Origin: Pirellulaceae bacterium
Lineage (GTDB): Bacteria > Planctomycetota > Planctomycetia > Pirellulales > Pirellulaceae
DNA length: 12,095 nt
Assembly: GCA_020846515.1 (NCBI GenBank)
Contig: JADLDX010000528.1
Coordinates: 1-12,095, forward strand
Reading direction: 5' to 3'
Part shown: piece after piece, positions 6,001 through 12,095 of the stretch
How the letters are laid out: each line of letters starts with the position of its first letter
Numbering within the stretch: position 1 is the stretch's first letter
Position numbers and translations under genes: made by a program
The notes under the pieces: model-generated
Told to the model about the DNA's origin: nothing
Seen by the model: only the letters and a program-made list of their open reading frames with translations
Database searches by the model: none

Positions 6001-8079
6001 TTACGGTTCGGGCGGCAGAAGCAGTACCTCAGGCGTTGTTTGATCAAGTAAGGTCGGCTCAAGTAAGGTTGCCTCAGGTAAAGTTGGCGCAGGCGGTACC
6101 TGCTCGGGCGCGGCTAGATCCACTTGCGGCTGTGTCTGTGGCGTCAACCCGTACCAGTGCGCGGGACCACCAAGCGTACGGGTTGTAGGACCCACTTGGG
6201 TTTGAGGTGAATCGACCAGCATCAATCCAAGATCTTGCAGGTACGTACCCCGGGCGATCAGCAGGTTGTTGATCGCGATCGAACGATCCACGGCCGCGAT
6301 CGACGATGCAGTCACCGCGTCTGTCACGGCGCGCTGAGCCTCAAGCACCTGCTCAATTGGGATCGGGATGCCTTCCTCAAATTTACGAATCGTCCAACTG
6401 CTGTTGGCCAGCGCGATCTGCCGACGGTGCTCAGTCAGATCGAGAATCTTCTGGGCGCGGTCGACCTCGGCTATCGCCGCCTGAATCTCATGCGCAATTT
6501 GCATCTGCTGCTGACGCAGGATCTCGGCTTCTTTATTGAGCGCCAGCAGCGCGTTGCGTTCGGTGGTGCGGCCCAATCGCAAGCCGACCGGCCGCTGCAT
6601 TTCCACTCCCATCGCCCACTCTTGCAATTGGCCCGACAGCAATTCATGCACGGCGTTTTGATCTTCGTCTCGACCTGCCCCGCCAAAATGGTCACCAAAG
6701 CCTAAGATGCGAACCTCACTGACCAGGTCCACTCTCGGGCGCGCGAAACTGCGTGACGCGACGAGCTCCATCTGCTTTTGATGCACCACCAGATTCTGGC
6801 GAAGGAGTTCGGGGCGTCGCTGCAATGCCAACCCCAAGGCTTCATTGGGATCAAACGTCAACGGTACGTGACTGGCGCGATCGGCCGGGCGCAATATGGT
6901 TCCGTCGTAGGCCGGCAAGCCAATCAAAAAACGCAGCCGGCGTTCCATCGACTCGACTCCTGGTTCACTGCCGGTCAACAAGGCACCACTTGTCCCCAAG
7001 ATACCCGAGAGCGTTCGTTCTGGACTGCCAACGGCCGCATTGTCACGGGCGATCTGCTGAGCCAGATAGCGATCGCGAGCCAACGCTTCGGCTTGGGAAT
7101 CGATCGTACCTTCAGCCAATTTAGTCTTGGCCGCCTCCCACAACGTCTGGGCAATGGCCAGCGAATCATCGGCGGCATCCATGCGTTCATAGGCAAAGCA
7201 GAGCAGCCAATAACTGCGAACTACATTGCCGATGTAGTCGCGGACTGCGATCTGAAAATCATGCTCGGCAATATCGTACCTGACCCGTGCAATGAAAATC
7301 CCGTTGTACACGCCAGGCTGCGCATTGGGCCCGGCGATCAAGTTAAAATCTCGCCCACTACCCAAGGCGAGCGGATGGCGCAGATCTCCGCCCAAGGCCA
7401 CCAGGTACGCGCTGGAGAATCGGTTCGGTGGCACGCCTAAATCATCGCGGCGATAGTTGGCAGAGTTCGACAGGCCCACCACCGTACCGGTTGTCAGCGT
7501 ACGTCGCGCGGCGGCTTGAAAGTCGCTTTGATTCTGCACGATCTGCGTGCTGTCGGATAACGGAATCAGTTGCTGCAGACCGCGATTGTTGCGCCGACCG
7601 TTAAAGCCCGCCGAGAGCTGGGCATCAAAGGCACTCAAAGCCGCTTCGATACCGATGCGTGGGTCGCTGCCAATCAACACTGGATTGAGATTGCTGGTCG
7701 TTTGGCCAGGTTGCGTTACTACCCGACCGCCCAGGTCGCGAATGACCGTACTGTGCTGCATGGCCAGTTCGATGGCTTCGTTAAGCGTAATGTCGCGAAA
7801 GCTGCGAGGCCCACTGGCCGCATGACTGGCCTGAACTACCTGGCCAGGATCGTACTGGGCAGTTTTCGTTACGCCCAGCCCGGGAAATTCGCCCTGCGCA
7901 GCGTCCACTGGAAAGTTGGGAGCAGACTGGAGATAAGTCGTGGGCAACGTCACGGACATCGCGGGCGGCGCAGGCTGTGGCACGGCTCGCCCAAATGGCT
8001 TACCGGCACAGGCCTGAAGGGTCAACAAAAGAGCCACGAAGGCCCCCTGCCAACATCGTCCACGATAAAGTACTTGCAT
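6001..8079 (-). CDS. TolC-family outer-membrane efflux lipoprotein
   Basis: The product has 692 residues, longer than typical TolC/NodT proteins of 420-500. A signal sequence ends in LQAC (Cys24), so it is probably acylated like NodT/OprM channels. A Pro-rich spacer follows, then a domain that begins SFRDITLNEAIELAMQHS, the usual start of an outer-membrane efflux repeat. Long Ala/Gln/Glu-rich helices near 280-335 and 515-605 fit the coiled alpha-barrel, with beta-strand-like inserts between them. The tail after about 640 is Pro/Leu-rich and includes three 5-residue repeats (666-680). The role would be the outer-membrane exit duct of an RND pump, partnering with the divergent adaptor and permease starting at 8416. 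AGGGG six bases before ATG 8079 supports the start. No partner gene follows directly downstream. Confidence 0.88.
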   Translation of the reverse strand: MQVLYRGRCWQGAFVALLLTLQACAGKPFGRAVPQPAPPAMSVTLPTTYLQSAPNFPVDAAQGEFPGLGVTKTAQYDPGQVVQASHAASGPRSFRDITLNEAIELAMQHSTVIRDLGGRVVTQPGQTTSNLNPVLIGSDPRIGIEAALSAFDAQLSAGFNGRRNNRGLQQLIPLSDSTQIVQNQSDFQAAARRTLTTGTVVGLSNSANYRRDDLGVPPNRFSSAYLVALGGDLRHPLALGSGRDFNLIAGPNAQPGVYNGIFIARVRYDIAEHDFQIAVRDYIGNVVRSYWLLCFAYERMDAADDSLAIAQTLWEAAKTKLAEGTIDSQAEALARDRYLAQQIARDNAAVGSPERTLSGILGTSGALLTGSEPGVESMERRLRFLIGLPAYDGTILRPADRASHVPLTFDPNEALGLALQRRPELLRQNLVVHQKQMELVASRSFARPRVDLVSEVRILGFGDHFGGAGRDEDQNAVHELLSGQLQEWAMGVEMQRPVGLRLGRTTERNALLALNKEAEILRQQQMQIAHEIQAAIAEVDRAQKILDLTEHRRQIALANSSWTIRKFEEGIPIPIEQVLEAQRAVTDAVTASSIAAVDRSIAINNLLIARGTYLQDLGLMLVDSPQTQVGPTTRTLGGPAHWYGLTPQTQPQVDLAAPEQVPPAPTLPEATLLEPTLLDQTTPEVLLLPPEP
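6040..6088 (-). repeat. In-frame 15-bp tandem repeats in the TolC C-terminal tail
   Basis: TCAAGTAAGGTCGGC (6044-6058), TCAAGTAAGGTTGCC (6059-6073) and TCAGGTAAAGTTGGC (6074-6088) are tandem units on the plus strand. On the coding strand they give the pentapeptides TLPEA, TLLEP and TLLDQ (residues 666-680). The period is 15 bp, as in the central units of the intergenic array at 5757-5857, and both contain TCARGT words. Confidence 0.7.
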
Positions 8080-8229
8080 CCTTGGCCCCTAGGGTGCCCA
8101 TAAACCGCCGTCTGTCCCCCTTCATCGGACTGCCGCTACTGTTAAAAAGAATCGACTGTACCGTTTCTGTCACATATGCTTGACAAGCAGCCACACAACT
8201 TTATGTAAACGTCAAACTCTAACACTCGG

Positions 8230-8251
8230 TACTATATTGCTAGCTATAGTA
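8230..8251. promoter_or_regulatory. Symmetric element with TATAGT on both strands
   Basis: TACTATA (8230-8236) and TATAGTA (8245-8251) are exact reverse complements around TTGCTAGC. Each arm contains TATAGT, five of six matches to a -10 box, on opposite strands. It could be an operator or overlapping -10 boxes of divergent promoters. I see no good -35 box at the right distance on either strand. Confidence 0.4.
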
Positions 8252-8294
8252 GCAAGCAGACTCCGTGTGCCGTTGGGTGAGTTTGGTGAATCTT

Positions 8295-8319
8295 GAAACT
8301 TCGTGACGCACGAAATTTC
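8295..8319. promoter_or_regulatory. 25-bp near-perfect dyad, candidate repressor operator
   Basis: GAAACTTCGTG (8295-8305) and CACGAAATTTC (8309-8319) are reverse complements at 10 of 11 positions around the spacer ACG. Short-spaced dyads of this length upstream of efflux genes are commonly TetR- or similar repressor operators. It lies 97 bases before the adaptor start. Function is inferred from form and position only. Confidence 0.45.
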
Positions 8320-8415
8320 GAGGTCTACGACGTGCAGTGTGAACCAACGACAGTGCCTACAATGATTAGGCAAACCCGACGATTGTTGAACTACAAGCAT
8401 GGCTAGGTTGTTCTG

Positions 8416-9723
8416 ATGAATGCTCCTCGATCGGGCTTTTCAGGATGGAATTCGAATTTCGCGTTGGCACTTGGTTTGTCAGGGGGGCTGTTGGTTGCCT
8501 CGGCTGCTTGGACGCATGCCGCCGATGAGGCGGGCTTGATCACGGTGCAGGTGGAGTCGATTCAGCCTGCCAGCGCTTGGGAAACCAAGGCCACTTTCTC
8601 AGGCATCATCAAGCCGAAACGCAAGAGCGAACTCAGTTTTGAACGCTCGGGGCGCGTGGATGAAATTCTGGTTGAGCAGGGAGACCGTGTAACCGCCGGT
8701 CAAACACTAGCTCGTTTAAACACTGAACAACTTGAGGCACAGTTGCGCAAGTTGGAAGCTGATCAACGCGCCGCCGAAGCGCTGCTCGATGAACTCAAGG
8801 CTGGGCCTCGCGTCGAAACGATCGATGCGGCACGGGCTAACGTGCGCGAGCAGGAGGTGCAGTTGGAGTTGGCCACGTCCAACTTGCGACGACGCCAGCG
8901 ATTGCTGCAAGAACGCTTGGTGGCTCGCGAGGAATTCGATCAAGCTGAGTCAGCCGTTGAGCGTTGGGAGGCGACGCGTCTGATGGCTCAGAAACAATTG
9001 GAAGATTTAGAGCTGGGTACGCGTAAGGAAAAACTGGCCTCGCAGGTCGCTGTGATTGAATCGTTGCAAGCGGCTATTGCTGCGGCGCGAGTAGATCTGG
9101 ATCACAGCGTGATCAAGAGTCCATTTGATGGTTCGATCATCGCTCGCGACATTGATGAGGGCTCGGTGGTTGGTAGTGGTCGATCGGTGTTGACGATCAG
9201 CGAAGACGCAGTCTTGCAAGCCCACGTGGGCGTACCACCAGCCGTGGCCCAATCCCTGGTGGTTGGCAGCATCGTGCGCGTAGTAGTGCGTGACCAGTCT
9301 CTGGCGGCACGCATTAAGTCGGTCGTGGCTCAAGTGGATGAAGCGACGCGATCGCAAGAGGTGGTGGCGACGCTCGCGCTGACGCCTGAAGATAAAGTCG
9401 TGCCCGGAGACATTGCTCGTATGGAAGTGGCCCGCTCCCTGACCGTTGAAGGTTTCTGGCTGGATACTGCCGCGGTGATGCAAGCCCAACGCGGACTATG
9501 GGAGTGTTATGTGATTGAACTGGACAAAAGCGGCGACGTCGGAGTGGCGGTGCGCCGCTCAGTGGAAATACTACAAACGGAAGGCAATCGCGTTTTAGTA
9601 CGTGGGGCGATTCGCACGGGCGATCGCGTAGTCGTATCGGCTATTCATCGCCTTTCGGCTGGCCAACGAGTGCGGCCAGTTGTTAAACCAACGGCCGTGA
9701 AGCTTGAGAAGGCGGCGCCGTGA
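8416..9723 (+). CDS. RND efflux periplasmic adaptor (HlyD/AcrA-type membrane fusion protein)
   Basis: The product has 435 residues, slightly longer than AcrA-type adaptors. A hydrophobic export signal covers about residues 14-36 and ends near THA-AD. The first half of the lipoyl/barrel-sandwich fold (75-101) contains SGRVDEILVEQGDRV. A long charged alpha-helical hairpin (about 103-230), rich in Glu, Gln, Arg and Ala, should contact the TolC duct. The second lipoyl half (233-261) has IKSPFDG followed by DIDEGSVV. A beta-barrel and a membrane-proximal domain complete the protein. It would bridge the permease encoded next to it and the divergently encoded outer-membrane channel. The ATG lacks a good ribosome site. 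A five-codon frame (8399-8416) ends in a TGATG overlap with it. The stop overlaps the permease start, GTGA, indicating translational coupling. Confidence 0.92.
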   Translation: MNAPRSGFSGWNSNFALALGLSGGLLVASAAWTHAADEAGLITVQVESIQPASAWETKATFSGIIKPKRKSELSFERSGRVDEILVEQGDRVTAGQTLARLNTEQLEAQLRKLEADQRAAEALLDELKAGPRVETIDAARANVREQEVQLELATSNLRRRQRLLQERLVAREEFDQAESAVERWEATRLMAQKQLEDLELGTRKEKLASQVAVIESLQAAIAAARVDLDHSVIKSPFDGSIIARDIDEGSVVGSGRSVLTISEDAVLQAHVGVPPAVAQSLVVGSIVRVVVRDQSLAARIKSVVAQVDEATRSQEVVATLALTPEDKVVPGDIARMEVARSLTVEGFWLDTAAVMQAQRGLWECYVIELDKSGDVGVAVRRSVEILQTEGNRVLVRGAIRTGDRVVVSAIHRLSAGQRVRPVVKPTAVKLEKAAP

Positions 9724-12095
9724 TCACGATATTGTTGCGGGACACCCGGTTGCTGGTCCTGATGCTGGTGACCATTGTTTTAGCGGGATTGTCGTCGTTT
9801 CTTGTTTTACCGCGCATGGAAGATCCGGTGCTGACCCAGCGGGCGGCCATCATCAATACGCGATTGATTGGCGCAGATGCCGATCGCGTGGAATCGCTGG
9901 TGACCGACAAGATCATAGACGAAGTGCGTGAGTTCGCTGAAGTAAAAGAAATTTCTTCGATGTCCAGGCCCAACGTCTCAACCGTTGCGGTGACCCTCAA
10001 GGACACGATTTATGAAGTCGACGAAGTTTGGGCTCGCATCCGCGACAAGATCAGCGATCTAAGGCCCCAGTTGCCATCCAATGCGACGGCCCCTGATGTC
10101 GATGTGGTGGAAGTGCGTGCGTTTGCATCGATTGCTGCATTGGTTTGGAACAGTCCCAATCCGCCGGTCTATTCGGTGCTGCGCCGCCTGGCCCGCGACT
10201 TAGAGGAAGAGATTCGCAATGTTCCCAACACCGAGAGTGTCGAGCTATTTGGCGATCCCGATGAGGAAATACTGGTCGAAGTAGAGCAGGCCGAGCTGGC
10301 CCAATTGGGTTTAACGGTTAGTGAACTATCCGCGCAGGTCGCTGGTAGCGACTCGAAGGTGCCAGCTGGGCAGATGCGCGGTGCCACTCAAGATATGCTG
10401 CTGGAAGTCGGCGGCGAGTTCGATTCGCTCTCACGCATTGGCCGCATTCCTGTGCGTTCGACCAATTCCGGTCAAACCAGTTACCTGTCCGACATTGCTC
10501 GCATCAGCAAAGGCGTGGCCCAACCGCCGCGCAGTCAGGCGCTGGTCGATGGTTTGCCAGCCATTATGGTCGCCTCGGCCGTGGACCCTGAAACACGCAT
10601 TGACGACTGGCATACAAAGTTAGAAACGGCACTAAAAAATTTTCAGAAACGACTGCCACCTGATGTAAAACTCGAGAGAGTCTTTCAGCAGAACGGCTAC
10701 GTCGCCACGCGTATGAACGATCTGATTCAGAATCTCTTCATCAGCGCGCTGACCGTGTTTTTGGTGGTGTTTCTGATGATGGGTTGGCGCAGTTCATGGA
10801 TCGTCGGATTGGCGCTGCCGCTGTCGTCATGCCTGGTATTCACTGGCTTGCGCATCGCCGGCATACCGTTGCATCAAATGTCGATGAGCGGTCTGGTCAT
10901 CGCTCTGGGGATGCTGGAAGGCACGGCGATTATTATTGTTGACGAAGTCCAGCGACGTTTGCGCGAGGGCGAGTCGCGTTTGGATGCAGTCAAACATGGC
11001 GTATCGCACATGGCGCTACCTTTGTTCGGCAGCACGATCACCACCGTATTGTCATTTCTGCCGATCGCCACCATGCCCGGTCCTTCGGGTGAGTTCGTCG
11101 GGACGATTGGCACTTCGGTTATCTTGGCGCTGTGCTGTTCCTTGGCTTTGTCATTTACAATTATTCCCACGCTTTCGGCGCTGCTCAGTCCAAGTGAACC
11201 CGGGCCACCAACGTTTTGGAACATTGGTTTTTCTAACGCCTGGCTTTCCAGAATTTACTTGTCATCCTTGCGTTTTTGTTTCAAGCATCCCTGGTTGACC
11301 GCACTGCTGGGGGTGCTGATATCGCTCCCAGGCTTCTTGGCTTTGCCGCTGTTCAAAGTCCAGTTCTTTCCGGCGGCGGACCGCAACCAGTTTCACGTCG
11401 AGATTGAGTTATCGCCTGATGCTTCGCTGGAGGAGACACGGCAGACCGCCATCCGCGTGCGCGATTTGATGCTAGAAGACAAACTGATCGAGCGAGTCGA
11501 TTGGGTCATCGGTCGCAGCGCTCCATCGTTTTATTACAACATGGTCGGCACCGTTCAGGACTCGCCACGTTACGCTCAAGCGTTAGTCCAATCGAAGACT
11601 ACCTACGGTAATATTCCGTTGATCAGGCGTTTGCAGAAACGATTGAATCAAGAGATCACCAATGCCCAGGTACGCGTGCGCGCTTTGGAACAAGGGCCGC
11701 CATTTGATGCACCAATCGAACTGCGCATTTTCGGTAATGATCGCGATCAACTGCGCATGTATGGTGAGCATGTTCGCGAGGTCTTGCAAAAACATCCGGA
11801 TGTGATTCAGACCAAGGCCGACCTGACCGATTTGCTGCCAAAGTTAGTGTTTGACGTTAATGAAGAAGAAGCCATGCTGGCAGGCGTGGATCTGTCTGCC
11901 ATTGCTCGCCAATTAGACGCAACGCTGGAAGGTCGTTTGGGCGGTTCCATCCTGGAAGGTACAGAAGAGTTACCGGTTCGAGTGCGCGTGGCTTCGAGCA
12001 AACGCGATGATCTGGGCAAGATTGGCTCTATTGATATCTTGTCGGAACGCGATGGCGCTGGGCGAAAGCCTGTGGCCTTGTCATCGCTAGGATCG
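9720..12095 (+). CDS. RND-family efflux permease, N-terminal 792 residues (cut by window end)
   Basis: Start is GTG 9720, overlapping the adaptor stop by four bases, with GAGAAGG (9706-9712) seven bases upstream. No stop occurs before the window end; about three quarters of a roughly 1,050-residue AcrB-like protein is present. TM1 (about 9-29) is followed by PRMEDP and a first porter domain. A TM2-TM6 block spans about 339-490, TM7 lies near 527-547, and the second porter domain follows. RND pumps use the proton gradient to expel drugs, lipids or metals from periplasm or membrane through the adaptor and TolC duct. The substrate cannot be read from this sequence. In TM4, the position of AcrB Asp407-Asp408 is Gly401-Thr402, preceded by Glu400 (ALGMLEGTAIIIVDEV). 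The TM10 lysine partner is beyond the window. It belongs to the HAE-like RND group, but coupling may differ. Confidence 0.92.
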   Translation, partial: MITILLRDTRLLVLMLVTIVLAGLSSFLVLPRMEDPVLTQRAAIINTRLIGADADRVESLVTDKIIDEVREFAEVKEISSMSRPNVSTVAVTLKDTIYEVDEVWARIRDKISDLRPQLPSNATAPDVDVVEVRAFASIAALVWNSPNPPVYSVLRRLARDLEEEIRNVPNTESVELFGDPDEEILVEVEQAELAQLGLTVSELSAQVAGSDSKVPAGQMRGATQDMLLEVGGEFDSLSRIGRIPVRSTNSGQTSYLSDIARISKGVAQPPRSQALVDGLPAIMVASAVDPETRIDDWHTKLETALKNFQKRLPPDVKLERVFQQNGYVATRMNDLIQNLFISALTVFLVVFLMMGWRSSWIVGLALPLSSCLVFTGLRIAGIPLHQMSMSGLVIALGMLEGTAIIIVDEVQRRLREGESRLDAVKHGVSHMALPLFGSTITTVLSFLPIATMPGPSGEFVGTIGTSVILALCCSLALSFTIIPTLSALLSPSEPGPPTFWNIGFSNAWLSRIYLSSLRFCFKHPWLTALLGVLISLPGFLALPLFKVQFFPAADRNQFHVEIELSPDASLEETRQTAIRVRDLMLEDKLIERVDWVIGRSAPSFYYNMVGTVQDSPRYAQALVQSKTTYGNIPLIRRLQKRLNQEITNAQVRVRALEQGPPFDAPIELRIFGNDRDQLRMYGEHVREVLQKHPDVIQTKADLTDLLPKLVFDVNEEEAMLAGVDLSAIARQLDATLEGRLGGSILEGTEELPVRVRVASSKRDDLGKIGSIDILSERDGAGRKPVALSSLGS

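Larger units (their letters stand above)
8080..8415. promoter_or_regulatory. Divergent control region of the efflux genes
   Basis: This 336-bp region separates the outward-facing TolC and adaptor genes, so promoters for both should lie here. A plus-strand TTGACA at 8180-8185 is followed after 16 bases by TATGTA (8202-8207), a weak candidate promoter that would leave a leader of about 200 bases. Two inverted repeats at 8230-8251 and 8295-8319 are candidate operators. No regulator gene is in the window, so any repressor would be encoded elsewhere. Promoter assignment is tentative because planctomycete promoters are poorly matched by the E. coli consensus. Confidence 0.5.

Noticed and set aside
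6778..8103. Plus-strand frames of 220 and 177 codons opposite the TolC gene
   Set aside because: They are antisense shadows; the minus frame is continuous over 692 codons with lipobox and TolC features.
8180..8207. Firm sigma-70 promoter for the adaptor operon
   Set aside because: TTGACA is perfect but TATGTA is a poor -10 box and the leader would be about 200 bases; kept only as a weak candidate within the control region.
9007..9489. Minus-strand 160-codon frame inside the adaptor gene
   Set aside because: His/Arg-rich antisense translation of a clear HlyD-type coding region.

Overview
The window reads like chromosomal DNA of a planctomycete, probably near the Pirellulaceae. This is an inference from gene families: a planctomycete-style ResB-like cytochrome c biogenesis protein next to a lipoprotein, a secreted sialate O-acetylesterase, mid-range GC, few Shine-Dalgarno sequences, and gaps rich in short repeats. 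There is no rRNA, tRNA, transposase, integrase or CRISPR array to place it more exactly.

Layout. Five genes lie on the minus strand across the left two thirds. In transcription order they are a TolC-type outer-membrane lipoprotein (8079-6001), a CrtI/retinol-saturase-like FAD oxidoreductase (5741-4203), a secreted sialate O-acetylesterase (3826-2297), a lipoprotein with a duplicated domain (1830-703), and the N-terminal part of a ResB-like membrane protein that leaves the window at base 1. On the plus strand, from 8416, lie an RND membrane-fusion (adaptor) protein and an RND inner-membrane permease. These two overlap by four bases, and the permease is cut by the window end after 792 codons.

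How the genes work together. The divergent block 6001-12095 encodes the three parts of a tripartite RND efflux pump: outer-membrane channel, periplasmic adaptor and inner-membrane pump. The 336-bp region between the two arms holds two inverted repeats that could be operators. The lipoprotein and the ResB-like gene are 67 bp apart and probably form a cytochrome c maturation unit. The esterase and the FAD enzyme look like stand-alone metabolic genes.

What stands out. The permease has Gly-Thr where AcrB-type pumps carry the paired proton-relay aspartates of TM4, with a Glu one position earlier. The gap upstream of the FAD enzyme is built from short tandem repeats, and a similar 15-bp periodicity continues in frame into the C-terminal tail of the TolC gene. 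Other signals are a plus-strand terminator-like hairpin with no upstream gene, a REP-like long palindrome, and a hairpin centred on the lipoprotein stop codon. I found no clear evidence of a wholly new multi-gene system; the most testable novelty is the unusual permease.
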